Assembly (NCBI GenBank): GCA_016946835.1
Contig: JACVTC010000101.1
Span: 222,501 to 286,500, forward strand
DNA: 64,000 bases
Direction of reading: 5' to 3'
Source of the DNA: Neocallimastix lanati (nom. inval.)
Taxonomy: Eukaryota > Neocallimastigomycota > Neocallimastigomycetes > Neocallimastigales > Neocallimastigaceae
Made by a program: the position numbers and the translations under genes. Positions 1 to 11,569 of the stretch are shown here, piece by piece. A model generated the notes under the pieces. That model was not told the DNA's origin. It was given only the letters and a program-made list of their open reading frames with translations, and searched no databases. The first letter of the stretch is position 1. The number at the start of each line of letters is the position of its first letter.

Positions 1-342
1 GAAGTAAAAAATAAAATAAAAAAAAAAAAAAATTATTAAATTAAAAAATAAATAAAATAAAAAAAAACATAAAAAATAATAATAATAATAATAATAATAA
101 AATAATAAAATAATAGTAATAAAAAAATAAAATAAATAAATAAATAAAACAAATAAATAAATACAGTCAATAAATTTATTTTCATTATTAAAAAATGTCT
201 GTTTTTTCAATGGTCCTTATTAACAATGTAAATATTGAATAACTTAATAATTTTTTAAATATTAGATATTTTTAAAGTAATCTTTTAAAATATTTAAATA
301 TAATTTATCTATTAGCATCATTATAATAGATTAAATTTCTAG

Positions 343-388
<46 letters not shown>

Positions 389-570
389 TATATATATACA
401 TTTCTTCTTTATTTTATTTTCAAGCTTCTCTCTTAATTTTTTCGAATTCAGATAAATTATCCTTTTAATCTTTTTCCTTTTTAAAATAATAATTTGATAA
501 TTTTTATTTCTCTTTTATATATGACATTTATTTATGTTTTTTTTTTATGAATATATTTATTATAAAGATT

Positions 571-616
<46 letters not shown>

Positions 617-634
617 AATCCATTTTTTTCTAAG

Positions 635-672
<38 letters not shown>

Positions 673-690
673 CATTTGTATACTTTAGTA
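1..690. other. AT-rich intergenic DNA with homopolymers
   Basis: No gene is visible. It holds AAT/AAAT microsatellites near 80-150, a poly-T tract at about 347-385, a poly-A tract at about 573-614 and a poly-T tract at about 638-672. An apparent reading frame through the last two encodes only poly-Lys and poly-Phe before it enters the LINE fragment downstream, so it is not a real N-terminus. Confidence 0.7.
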
Positions 691-703
691 ATACAAGGAA
701 ATG
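691..703. repeat. Target-site duplication, left copy (partner 2050-2062)
   Basis: ATACAAGGAAATG occurs at 691-703, just before homology to the second LINE begins, and again at 2050-2062 right after the poly-A tail. One A of the right copy may belong to the tail, so the safe length is 12-13 bp. Confidence 0.8.
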
Positions 704-2015
704 TCAAACATTAATTAATACTGGTCTATTTTGGTGTATCGGCTCCTTCTCTAAAAATGGTAAAACAAGTTCAGAAGACAATGACTATATTAGACATAAT
801 TCTACTATGAGTACTTATGCTTTATCTCGAGATCTAAGCATTCCTCCTATTGCTGGTGTCTGTGCAGCCTTACAGATTAAATCTTTTGCAAAATGGAGTA
901 AATCAAGCTGTTTTATAAAGGATCTTATTAAATCTATTCCCAAAATGCATCATTATTCCTGGACTAAAGAATCAAGAGCACTGTATAAAAAATCAAAAAA
1001 TATAAATGTGAAAAATATGACGATATTTTAGAACCTTACTGGAAATCAGTTTCCATATTTCAAGGTATTAAAGGTCAAAATTACGATCGTAATAAGTTCT
1101 CAAACAATAAAGCTATAATTATGCTTAGCTTAAAATATCCCCAATTCAACTTAGGGTTTTCGTGGATTATAAGTTTACGCTGTGGTTATAAATACAATAC
1201 TACTATTGCTATTAGAATGGGTAGAGTTTCAGAAGATTGTCCCAAGTCTTGCCCCTGTTGTGGCGAAGATAAACAATCTTTTGAACATTGGATTTTTAAA
1301 TGCGATGCTCTTGCATCTTTTAGATGGAATTCTTTAAATTTCATCGATGATCTCTATGTTTTATTCCTTAGGAAGATTAGAACGTTTAATCCTCTTTCTT
1401 CCTATGACTCTATTTCTAATTTTTAAGATTATATCAATCATTATATATACTTGCTCCTTCTTGGTGGGACTTTAGTTTTAAATGAGCTACATTTCGATAG
1501 TGGGGAACAGAGACAATTAAATGAACTACTTTTCAAAGGTTCATCCGAGTTACCTGTTCCAAAAATTGTGGGCTTGGCGGAATTCTTAACAAGTGCAATA
1601 CCTATCATAAGTAGTTCGTTTGAGCTATTATTTGATAGGTATTGCAAAATACCAAACTTATCCAAGAGCGTCGACGTCGTACTGATAAGGCATAATGATA
1701 ATACAGGATCGTTATCTATTGCTACGAAGGATGAATCTCGCCCTAGTAGTTCATTAAATGATGAGTCCGGGGAGAGTTTAGTGGACACCACACTATCTAT
1801 GTTAAAGATGTTACTTCTAGGTTTTATTTCTTTTTTATTTGATAGGAAGAGAAAAATTCCCGCATAGTACAACTTGCCGAAATACATAGTATTTTCGAGC
1901 TTTTTTATTTTTTTATTTTTTAATTTTTTTATTTTTAATTTCAAATGTACTTTTCACCTACATGTATTTTTTAAAATAAAATTAATAAAGTTTTGGAAGT
2001 GTATTCTCTTCCCTG

Positions 2016-2049
<34 letters not shown>
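704..2049 (+). mobile_element. 5'-truncated, decayed LINE (non-LTR retrotransposon) insertion
   Basis: Three consecutive frames (about 705-1031, 1121-1426, 1451-1867) read in order as the C-terminal part of a LINE reverse transcriptase polyprotein. They match the corresponding part of the element at 8342-11482: the shared stretch around SWTKESRALY, then a Cys/His cluster (CPKSCPCC then EHWIFKC) resembling the C-terminal zinc knuckle of LINE ORF2 proteins, then the LLGG and AIPI segments. Stops and frameshifts separate the pieces, so it is dead. A short 3' UTR shares ACATGTATTTT and AATTAATAAAG with the other copy and ends in a poly-A tail (about 2019-2050). A 13 bp direct repeat flanks it. 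This is the classic product of target-primed reverse transcription with early 5' truncation. Confidence 0.85.
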
Positions 2050-2055
<6 letters not shown>

Positions 2056-2062
2056 GGAAATG

Positions 2063-2957
2063 AAAATTAAATAGTGTTCTTTATAACTATCTCTATGATT
2101 TGGAAAATGTATTAATTTTTTTTTTATTTTTTTTTTTTTATAAATATATTAACTAAAATATATATATATATATATTTTTTTTTTAAAATTTTTTAATGTC
2201 AATTTTTAAACAGTGTCATTAATATTATTGTTTTTTTTTTTGCTTTTTTGAATTTCCTTTCCATTTTTGGAGATATTAATTAATTAATTTATGATTAAAA
2301 TTTAAAAAATGGAATTCCCGTTTTTTATTCAACTGAAAGAACTACAAAATTATTTATAATTTATAAATAACTCTACTAATATATGTTAAGTCTGTATTAT
2401 ACTCCATATATTCTTCAACAAAACGATACCTAAACACTGCTAAATATTCTTGAAAGATTCTATATCTACCTTCTAAGTTTTATTTACAATAGAATCCTAT
2501 ATAAGAAATTTACTTTTATAATATTTTCTGAAAGTTATTTTATTATTTAAACTTTTATATATTTATAAACAATATATAAATAAAGCTTACTACATCAATT
2601 TTAAAATTTTTCAAAAGTATTTTTTTTTTTTTTCGTTTTATATTCTTATATAAAATATATTTATATGAAGATTGATTATTATAAATTCTGGAAAGAATTA
2701 TCAAATTACAATGGCGTTTATGTTAAAAATAATTCGGAAAACTATTAATGAAAATGGAAATTAATCAATATTTTCGTTGTAAAAAGGGAAGGATTGCTTT
2801 AATCCATGCTTGCTGTTATTTTAAACTTGTTTTTTAAGGTTGAAAATCTAATTAAGAAAAATGAATATATTCTAAATATTATAGATGAAGATGAAGATTT
2901 TGCTTTTTTTTTTTTTTTATTCTATTAAAAAAAGGAAAATATATGAAATCCTTTTAA

Positions 2958-3004
<47 letters not shown>

Positions 3005-3700
3005 AGAAACTATTATATCTCAAACTATTAATTGATATTGAATTTAAATATTGTCATTTTTCTTATTATGTTTCTAAGAAGGAATTATCACTTCAAGTTG
3101 TTCTTTCTGAAGTTTATTTTACTAGATCAGATGAAGATTGTAAGTAAGATATTAAAGATATCTTACTTAAATGTTTGGAAATAATATTAGGTACAATTAA
3201 ATGATAATTATTTAATTAGTAATACTGTGTTTTAATTTAATATTAAATTTTATATTAAATTTTATGTATAGACATATTCATAATAAAAATAAATATTATA
3301 AATATACATTATCAAACATAAAATGAAATTGAAAATATAATAAAGATAAAAGTAATAAAAAAAAAATAAACAATAAAAAATAAAAAATAAGTAAAAAATA
3401 TAATTTTTTTATTAATTATTTTATATTAGTGATACAATTATATATTTTTAATATAATTAAAAATAGATTGATAATAGGTAAATTATCTCTAATAATTCTC
3501 TAGATACTATTTTTTTTTTTTTTAAAGTTGATTTCATTTAAACTTTCAAATAATTTATTCTATTTATGGCTCGTTTTTATTTATTTTATCTAAAAATTAA
3601 TTCAATTAAATGCATTTTTATAATGACTGATTTTTCATTTTTCAACAAAATAGTAGCTATTATTCACATTTGAAATATTATTATTGTTTATACTTGTTAT
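2063..3700. other. Gene-poor AT-rich DNA
   Basis: No supported gene. It contains TA repeats near 2158, a poly-A tract at about 2961-3001, and a slightly less AT-biased patch at about 2660-3170 whose reading frames are all broken. That patch may be the remnant of a gene, but I cannot name a family. Confidence 0.5.
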
Positions 3701-3714
3701 TTCATTATTAAGGA

Positions 3715-4080
3715 TACATTCTATTCATATCTATAGTTGCTATATGTTGAATGCTATAAGTATTACTGTCTAAAGTAGTATCTATTTCACGTAAGTTTAT
3801 TTCTTGAATATTATTTTCGGTTTCAACAAAGTTTATTTCTTTTATTTCAATTTTATTACTTTCATTCCCTGAATCAATATCATAACATAGTTCAATGTTA
3901 TTTATTTCAATCTTCTGAAATATTTATTTTTCTAAATTGTTCCACTATGTGTTTTATATTATTATGAAGATTTTTTTAGATTACTGACCAAATGTTTGAT
4001 GATTGTTACTATCACACAAGTCACAACTTTTTTTCCTAATATCGTTTTTATTTTTTAACTTTCTCAAATAAGGCACCTAT
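3715..4080 (-). pseudogene. Decayed coding remnant on the minus strand
   Basis: Read on the minus strand, about 3920 down to 3718 is open for more than 60 codons without an ATG and has protein-like composition (IELCYDIDSGNESNK, then EINFVETENN). Upstream on the same strand, near 4010-4045, lies RKKSCDLCDSNNHQTFG, a Cys-x-x-Cys ... His pattern reminiscent of the small zinc knuckle at the end of some transposases. The two pieces are separated by stops and a poly-T tract. A decayed transposase is possible, but the family is not established. Confidence 0.3.
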
Positions 4081-4084
4081 TTCC

Positions 4085-4116
4085 TTGTCATCTTTAGTAG
4101 CATATTCATTTATTAT

Positions 4117-4154
<38 letters not shown>

Positions 4155-4800
4155 CAGTGTACTTATTTAATCCAGCCCCTTGGAGTTCTAAAATGAAGTC
4201 TCTTACTGTTCATCGTAGTCGTCGTCTTCAGTCAGGACATATATTCTATTTAAAACTACTTCAGTCGTTCCGATCATTTTATAGATATATTTATATCATA
4301 CTAATATTATTTAATATACTATTATATATTAATTACTAATTACTAAATTATATAAGAAACAATTTAAATATTAATTCCCTAATTTCAGATGTGTATCTTA
4401 TTTATGTTTATGTATGTGTATATTAATGTCCTTAATTTTGAATATTCTAATTATATTAACTTACTAAGTATTCTAAATTTCTGTACATATTATTGAGTCA
4501 AAAGAGACACCTAATTTGTTTAAAAATTTTAATATCTTAACATTTATTTACCAACTATATTCATTTGAAGTAAAAGAATTATTTTTAATAATAAAATAAA
4601 ACATATAGAATACATTTAATGTAACATAACTATACATGTTAAATACATTTATTCATATTAATTATATAAAAGAGGCTTAAAGAAAAAAAAATTTTTTTAA
4701 ACTAAATTATTTGTATCATAAACTATCTATCCTATATATTATTATTACATATCCTATTTATTCGTAATATATAGAATATGGAAGTATTGTATTTTCTGAA
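4085..4800. other. Intergenic DNA
   Basis: Poly-T at about 4119-4154, followed by a short higher-GC patch (4160-4280) with CGTAGTCGTCGTC that has no usable frame. The remainder is featureless AT-rich DNA. Confidence 0.5.
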
Positions 4801-5182
4801 TGTTGCATTTCGGAACATGACTTGATATATAAAATGGCGTACTTTAATTATTATGCTTATATTAGATAAATATATTTTTAATAAATAATATATACGATTT
4901 AATTTTAAAGATATAAATTATATTTATATTTTTTTATTTATAATAATTTGATCTTTTCCTCTATTTGTTTCACTTTTTTCAATATTTGAGTTTTTTTATC
5001 CAGTTTTTAATGGTAAAAAATAAAATATATTTATTGTTAATGTTAACAATTATAAATAAAGAACTTATAATAATATTTTTGATATAAAAAAAAAAATTAA
5101 AAAAATTAAAAATGTGGGACGTTAAATTACAAATTAAAATTTTATTTATAAGCCACGTTCCAAAATGTTCAAAATGTAACAC
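4801..5182. mobile_element. MITE-like element with GTTRCATTT terminal inverted repeats
   Basis: The left end reads TGTTGCATTTCGGAACATG followed by AAATGGCGTAC. The right end, read on the opposite strand, is GTGTTACATTTTGAACATTT, GGAACGTGGC, TTATAAATAAAA. The ends are imperfect inverted repeats about 380 bp apart and belong to the dispersed family seen at 11570, 33202, 54680, 57901 and 63830. No target-site duplication is obvious, and the interior has no credible coding sequence. Confidence 0.45.
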
Positions 5183-5299
5183 ATGTTGTTATTAATATTT
5201 AAAATTATAAAATAAAAATATTAATTAAAATATTAATTAAAACGTTAATTAAATTTTAAACTAAAAATACTAATTTTCAAACATTTTAAATAAAAAAAA

Positions 5300-5850
5300 A
5301 TTAAAAGGATTTGGTAAGAAGTTAATAACTAAAATATGATAGTTCAAAAAATATATATTTTATATGATAGATATCATCATAAAAAAGAAATAAATTCTTA
5401 GTTTTATGATGTTTTTAATGTATTAATCCTAAAAAAAAAACTAAAATTCATTTTATTTTCATTATATGGAGTGATAAACACTAATAATAGTTTTTATTAA
5501 AAAAAAATAATAATAAATAAAGAGTTTTAATTGTTCATATTTTATTCAAAAATAATTATTTATAAAAAAAATGGATATTACACTAATAAAAGTTTGATAT
5601 TGATATTTTAATTATACAAAAATTAATTTATTTTTTTATTTTTGAAAATTTAAATTATTTTTTTTTTATATCTCTTCAAAAATTATTTTTAAAAGGATTA
5701 AATAAAGAGTTAATAACTTTTTTTTTTTTTATATGTTTGAATATAAATAGTTCAATAATTTATATTTTATATGATAGATACATCATAGAAAAGAAAAAAA
5801 TTCTGAATTTTATGATAGTTTTAATTCTTAATTCATTTAATCCTAAAAAG
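5300..5850. repeat. Diverged local direct duplication (about 5300-5440 and 5690-5850)
   Basis: Two blocks share in order AAAAGGATT, GTTAATAACT, ATAGTTCAA, ATATTTTATATGATAGATA, CATCATA, AAAGAAA, AATTCT and TTAATCCTAAAAA. Spacing is about 390 bp and the copies have diverged by small indels. No coding capacity. Confidence 0.55.
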
Positions 5851-6764
5851 TAAAAAATAAAAAAAGAAAAAAAGAAAAAGGAATTGATATCTTTTAAAGG
5901 AAATTTTACACATAAAGAAAATTGTTAAAAAATGTTTAAATTAAATTTTAAAAAAAAATAAAAAAATTTTTTTATTTAAAATTTTTTAATTCATTATTAA
6001 AATTAAAATTAAAATTAAAATTAATGTATTATGTATTGTAATTGTAATTGTTATAATTAATATTTATTAATTAAAGTTTATGGAATATCCATCATAAATT
6101 CTTTATTAATTTTTTTTTTAATTAAATGCAATTTAAAATTTTTTAAAAAAAAAAAAAAAAAAAAGTGAAAAAACATAAAAAATAAAATATGAAAAATAAA
6201 GCATAAAAAAATATATATATATATATGAAGAAAAAAGATATAGAAAAAAAGAAAAAATAAATAGAAAAAAAATATAGAAAAAAAGAAAAAAAAAATAGAA
6301 AAAAAGAAAAAAAAAAGAGAAAAAAAAGAAAAAAAGAAAAAATAAAGTTAATAATGAATTACTAAATGTATATAAAATTAAAAAAAAATTATAGTATTTT
6401 TGTTAGTATTATAATCAAAAATTATTTTACATTAAAACTATAATATATTTAAATATATTTATTAATATATTTCAAATATATATTATTTTTTTTTTAATGC
6501 ATAAAAAATTAATTATTTTATATGGTATGATTATTAAAAAAAATTTTTTTATATGAAAAGAAAAAAGTATAAATAGAACAAAAAAATGGCGTATTTTTTA
6601 ATTCTTCAAAAAAAACAAAAAAATTTTCAAAGAGTAAATTTTTACGATATTTTGTATTATCAAAATAATCAAAATAAAAAATTATTTTTATACTTATACC
6701 TCAAGCGCATATATTAAATAAATAATAATAAATAATATATATCAAATAAAAAAAAAAAACGAAA
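5851..6764. other. Upstream region of the secreted-protein gene
   Basis: AT-rich, with A/G-rich runs of GAAAAAAA (6225-6345), an ATAT repeat near 6211-6226 and an ATGGCGTAT stretch near 6586 that resembles the core of the dispersed inverted-repeat family. The last 30 bases before the 6765 start codon are A-rich. No defined promoter element can be named. Confidence 0.4.
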
Positions 6765-7640
6765 ATGAAATTTACTACCCAATTTTTTACCTTAGTTGCT
6801 GCTTCAATTGCACTTGTATATTCTTATCCAAATGAAAAAGGAGAAGATTTAAGTGAAAAAAAACCAGAAAATACTGATGGAAGTAAATTTAGTGACTTTT
6901 TTGCTGATTTATTCAGTAAAGATAGTAATGAAGACAATAATGAAGATACATCTAAAAATGACAACTTCTCAAATGGGTTAATTGATTCATCTTGTGAAAA
7001 CGCCTTAGATGAATATGAAGATTGTTTATCTGATGATTCTTTCTTCGATAAGGAAAATACTGAAATGGTCTGTAATATATACAATAGTCAAAAATGTCAA
7101 AAGCTCTTCCAAGAGGGTGTTAATATTATTCCAGAATGTAAAGATATAGGAAAAACTATGAAATTCTTAGTAGAGAGAATTATTAAATTGGCAAACTTTG
7201 ATTTATCGTATAAGTGTACTAAAGATGAAAAGGGCCAATATTGTCCATTAGATGTATTTAATGCGGATGAACGTCATCATAAAAAAGAAGGTAAAACTTC
7301 AAATACTTCAAAAGAAGATGACAAACTCTATAGTGAAGCTCTTACTGAAACTTGTAAATCTCAAAAATGTACCAATGCTTTACTTAATACACTCTCTGAA
7401 TTAGAGGCTATTGAAAATGAATTAAAGTCTCTTTTCTCAAGTATTGGTGATATTCCATCTAAGTTTAAGAGAGAAGATGATGAAAAAAGAACTCATGATG
7501 CTGAAGAATTTTTATTAGCCAATAATTGTACTGAATTAGCAGCAAAACTTAAATCTGTAACTAGTGATGCCTCTTCCTCTTACAAATTTGGAAGTGCTTT
7601 ATTTATTAGTTTAGGTTTATTATTATTCACTTTATTTTAA
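6765..7640 (+). CDS. Secreted, probably GPI-anchored cysteine-rich protein
   Basis: A 291-residue protein of unknown function. Residues 1-20 form a typical signal peptide (hydrophobic core FFTLVAASIALVYS, likely cleaved before Tyr-Pro). An acidic Ser/Asp/Asn-rich segment follows (about 22-72). The body has ten cysteines, including SSC...EDC, MVC...QKC, PEC, YKC...QYC, TETC...QKC and NNC. A Lys-Arg site (KFKRE, near residue 238) could be cut by a Kex2-like protease. The C-terminus is a small-residue stretch followed by a hydrophobic tail (ALFISLGLLLFTLF) with nothing after it, the arrangement of a GPI-attachment signal. It is a single uninterrupted exon. The start is chosen because it creates the signal peptide and is preceded by an A-rich leader. 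Cell-wall or surface location is inferred from the two hydrophobic ends. Confidence 0.85.
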   Translation: MKFTTQFFTLVAASIALVYSYPNEKGEDLSEKKPENTDGSKFSDFFADLFSKDSNEDNNEDTSKNDNFSNGLIDSSCENALDEYEDCLSDDSFFDKENTEMVCNIYNSQKCQKLFQEGVNIIPECKDIGKTMKFLVERIIKLANFDLSYKCTKDEKGQYCPLDVFNADERHHKKEGKTSNTSKEDDKLYSEALTETCKSQKCTNALLNTLSELEAIENELKSLFSSIGDIPSKFKREDDEKRTHDAEEFLLANNCTELAAKLKSVTSDASSSYKFGSALFISLGLLLFTLF

Positions 7641-8266
7641 TTTTTTTTCTTAAAAAAAATGTATTAAATAACAAGAAAATTAAAAAAAAAAAAAAAAAAA
7701 AAAGTGAAATTTAATGTAAAAAATTTATAATTATTTTATATATATTGGAAAAAAAAACTATTATTTATTTATTTAGTATATATTATTATTATATTATTAT
7801 GAATTGTAATAAAGAATAATAGATTATATTATTCAAATTATATATTTTTAATAATTTTTACAAAAAAAAAATATCAATATCAATAACCCCCTTATTTTTT
7901 TTTTTTTTTTTCATTAAAAAATTAAAAATTAAAAATATCAAATATCAAAATAAAAAATATTAACAAAATAAAAAATTCATATTACATACAAAAATTATAT
8001 ATTTATATATATATTTTTATCATAAATTAAAATTTAATTATATAAAAATTGTTAATTTGGTGTGTTATTATAATGAAAAATGGTATTTATTATTTTATAT
8101 TTTTATTTTTATTTAATTTTTTTTTTTTTTTTTTATTCACTTATGGCCACTGATGAAATGACTAATAAATATATTCAAATTCCTTATAATAAAATTTTTG
8201 TAAATATTTAAACCCATTCAAGATATAAAAAAAAAAAGCCAAACTATATTTTCTTAATATATATAT

Positions 8267-8300
<34 letters not shown>

Positions 8301-8328
8301 GATTAAAAATAAACTTTATTTAATATAT
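7641..8328. other. Intergenic DNA, LINE insertion target
   Basis: No gene. Poly-A at about 7681-7703, poly-T at about 7896-7911, 8117-8134 and 8271-8300. The LINE at 8342 inserted just downstream. Confidence 0.6.
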
Positions 8329-8341
8329 AATTAAAGATAAT
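8329..8341. repeat. Target-site duplication, left copy (partner 11483-11495)
   Basis: AATTAAAGATAAT is present immediately before the first LINE base at 8342 and again right after the poly-A tail at 11483-11495. The leading AA of the right copy cannot be separated from the tail, so 11-13 bp are certain. Confidence 0.85.
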
Positions 8342-8471
8342 CGGATCATAAACCTTTATTAATAAAAGGTAAATGTTTTTCATCAGTTAATTCAGATAAT
8401 TCACTTCATTCAATATTGCTAAGGAACTTAATATCACGTCAATTTCAGAAGTTCGAAAATCTTTTTTTCAT

Positions 8472-10067
8472 ATGTCGCAGAAAATATTTAATTTGCAAAA
8501 ACTCAAAATGAAATTATATAAATCCATTAAAAGAAGAGGTTCTTATCATAATTTAGATGAATTTGAAGAATTAATTGATAAATATAATAGAATGTGCAAA
8601 ATTATTCATCATATGTGTAATATTTATAGGAAAACTGAATACCAACATTGGATTAATACAGGATGTGAATATATGAAATCTCATAACCCTAAAAAAGCTT
8701 GGAAATGGCTTAAAACAACAGCAAAAGTAGATAAATTTAAAAACATGTCAAATTCTCCAGTAAAGGACAAAAATGGTAAACTAGCTACTTCTACTAAAGA
8801 ACAGTTAGAAGTATGGCACAATCACTATAAAAAACTTGCTTCAAGCCATTCTGATATCAATAGTGCATTAATCGAATGGTATAATAAATTTTCCAATGGA
8901 ACAATTAGGTATACGAGACACAATGAATGGGATATAAATCAAGACATCAGTATAGAAGAAATTAGAGAAGCAATTTTGGCTACTCCAAATTTTAAAGCTT
9001 CAGGCCCGGATGGAATTCCTATTGAATTTTATAAAGCTTTAATTCCTCCGGATGACGAAAATTCAGTAAATAATTCTTCTTCTGGTTTAAATTGTTTACA
9101 GAAGATATACTCAAGAATTTGGAATGGAGAATTTCCTAGCTCATGGAATGAAGCAAGTATTATATCTATTCCTAAAAAAGGAGATGATCTATCTGATTGT
9201 GACAATTATCGAGGTATCTCTCTGATTAACAATGGTATTAAACTCATTTCGAAAATAGTCTCCAAAAGAATTTCAGAATATGGACTTAAAAATAATTTTA
9301 TTAGGCCAGAGCAATTTGGATTTCGTACTAAAGAAGAATGTGTTAGTTTATTTATTTCAATTCGAGAAATTTGTCAAAGGCGAAAAAATGATAATAAAGA
9401 AACTTACCTAGCTTTTCTAGATTTAAAAAAGGCATATGATTCTGTTCCAATAGGTAATATTTTATATAAATTAGATGCTTTAGGTATTAGAGGTAAATGT
9501 TATCAATTTATAAAAAATCTATATTTGACATCCAAAGCTAGTGTTAAAATTGATGATCAATATTCGGAATCTTTTAATATTATGAAAGGAGTTAGACAAG
9601 GTTGTCCACTATCACCAATTCTTTTCAATCTTTTTATTAATGACATTTTTAATGATGTTTCAGAACTTGGAATTCCTTTAGGCGAATCTAGATGTTGTGG
9701 TGGACTCTTTGCAGATGATATTGTTCTATGCGCACCGTCAAGAACTAAGTTGAAAAAAATGCTTAAGAAGGTAAATGAATGGGCTAAATTTAATATGATG
9801 AATTTTGGAATTAATAAGTGTGCAACGATGGTGATTCGACCAGACACACCTCTTTTTCAAAATAAAAGAGATCCTACTTTTTATCTTGCTGGTCAACCAA
9901 TTCCAATAACTAAATGTTATACCTATTTAGGTATACCATTTGATAAAAGCTTATCGTTGAAACCTATTATTAAATTACTTAACTCTAAAGTAACTAAAGC
10001 TCTCTTTTCTGTTAGTAAATTTCTTTCAAATTCCAAAATTCCTATTCCATTTTTAAGAAGATTATAA
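8472..10067 (+). pseudogene. LINE reverse transcriptase, frameshifted ORF part 1
   Basis: This is the reverse transcriptase core of the 8342 element: 531 codons from an internal Met that is probably not a true start, because homologous frame continues upstream to about 8400. Palm motif A is AFLDLKKAYDSVP (Asp317), motif B is GVRQGCPLSPILFN (about 377-390), and motif C is LFADDIVL (Asp415-Asp416), so all three catalytic aspartates are present. The frame ends at TAA 10065-10067. The reading then resumes one base back, in the frame covering I-I-I-N-S-Y-V-L-S-K, which is the expected continuation. A one-base deletion near 10055 (or an equivalent change) therefore broke an otherwise intact enzyme. 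Confidence 0.9.
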
Positions 10068-11221
10068 TTAACTCTTATGTACTTAGTAAAGTCTCTTACT
10101 TTGCACCTTTACTTGGTTCGAATAAAACGAGAACAAATAATACTCAGAAATTAATTAATAAAGGATTAAGATGGATTGCAGGTATACAAAAAGCCAAATC
10201 ATTTATTAATGTATATTCTATTTCAAAAGATTTAAATATTCCTCCATTGTCAGCTAAGTGTGCTTTGTCTCAGGTCAAATGTTTTGATAAATGGAAAAAT
10301 TCAAATTGTATTATTTCCTATTTAGTTAATAATATTCCAAAATCTAGAAAATATACATGGACAAAAGAAAGTAGAACTCTTAAACGTAAACTAGAGAAAA
10401 GAGGTAATAACGATAATAAAATCAAGGATTTTTATTGGAAAAGAGATATGAAAATCAATTCTATTAAAGCTGAGTTTTATGACAAAAACAAATTCGAAGA
10501 AACATCAAAATTTATAAAACTTTGTTATGACTATCCTGATCTTTCATATGGTTTCTATTGGCTATTGAGAGCACGAAGCGGATATAGATTAGATGCTAGA
10601 ATTGCTAAAGCTGCAAAAATAGTGGACCAAATGTGTCCTAATTTTTGTCCCTGTTGTAAAAGTAATAAACAATGGATAAGTCATTGGTTAATTGATTGTC
10701 CCTTTTTCAATCATACTCGTAGTAAAGTTAATGATAAAATTTTATTTTTATATAATGCTTTTTACCGTGGCAACCTAACAAATGATATTGTTAATAGTAA
10801 TAATGATAATAGTAATAGTAATAATAGTAATAGTTATAATAGTAATAATAATATTAGTAATAGTATTTTTAGTAATGTTAGTAATAGTATTGAAAATAAT
10901 GTGTATATTGATTCTAGTGTGTGTGAAAAAGTGTTTAATTTCCTTCTTGGAGGTCGAAGTATTAATAACAGTACAAGGGAATGGAAGGATCTATTTAAGT
11001 GCCAGATGAAATCAGGTGCTTATTCTGATACTCCGTTCTTAGTGGTTACTGCGGCACTTCTCCAATCGATTATACCTATTGCTATTGGCCAGCAATGGTC
11101 TTTGTTCAATAGGTTCAAATCGAATCGTACTACTACTACCAAGAGCGTCAATGCTGAAGAAACAGTAAGACAGGCCAGCAGGGCTAGCGCAACCAATGAA
11201 GATCATAATTTTGTATCTTAA
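10061..11221 (+). pseudogene. LINE polyprotein C-terminal part (zinc knuckle), in the shifted frame
   Basis: This continues the same polyprotein in the other frame and is open to the stop at 11219-11221. An ATG at 10247 exists but is not needed as a start. The Cys/His cluster CPNFCPCC, HW, DC (about 10637-10702) corresponds to the C-terminal zinc knuckle common in LINE ORF2 proteins and matches the clusters in the copies at 704-2049 and near 47800. An Asn/Ser-rich segment encoded by AGTAATAAT repeats (about 10785-10900) sits between the knuckle and the end and is probably a slippage expansion. Confidence 0.85.
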
Positions 11222-11451
11222 AATTATGATTAACATTGCGAAGTCAAAGTTAATTATTATACTTCAGTATAATAATGCCCTTGTGAAGTCTTACAAATAT
11301 TAATTAAATGAAACTAGAATATATTATACCATTATTTTATTTTTATTTTGTGTTTTATTTTTTGTTTATTTTTTTATCTTTTTTTTTTATTATTTTATTA
11401 CATGTATTTTATCAAATATTTAATTAATAAAGATGAAACAAGTTTGCTGCC

Positions 11452-11486
<35 letters not shown>

Positions 11487-11569
11487 AAAGATAATAATTT
11501 TATTTAAAATTGTTACTTATTTTTATTAATTATAATAATGATGACGCCATAGTTTTACATAATTTCTTT

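Larger units (their letters stand above)
8342..11482 (+). mobile_element. LINE insertion, truncated inside the APE endonuclease domain
   Basis: The element begins in mid-motif: the first codons after the target-site duplication read S-D-H-K-P-L, the conserved SDH motif at the end of the APE-type endonuclease domain of non-LTR retrotransposons, so everything 5' of it was never copied. A linker, a full reverse transcriptase and a Cys/His-rich C-terminus follow. The 3' UTR (11222-11454) shares ACATGTATTTT and TTAATTAATAAAG with the copy at 704-2049, and a poly-A tail runs at about 11455-11484. Frame breaks near 8397-8400 and 10055-10061 make it non-autonomous. I cannot assign the clade with certainty. 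Confidence 0.9.

Noticed and set aside
534-1031. 165-codon frame starting at 534
   Set aside because: The N-terminal 50 codons are poly-A and poly-T translated as Lys and Phe. Only the part after 704 is meaningful, and it is LINE debris.
1441-1944. 167-codon minus-strand frame
   Set aside because: Antisense shadow of the LINE C-terminal fragment, whose plus-strand translation matches the other LINE copy.
4085-4339. 84-codon frame
   Set aside because: Starts in a poly-Phe tract and shows no recognisable or conserved segment.
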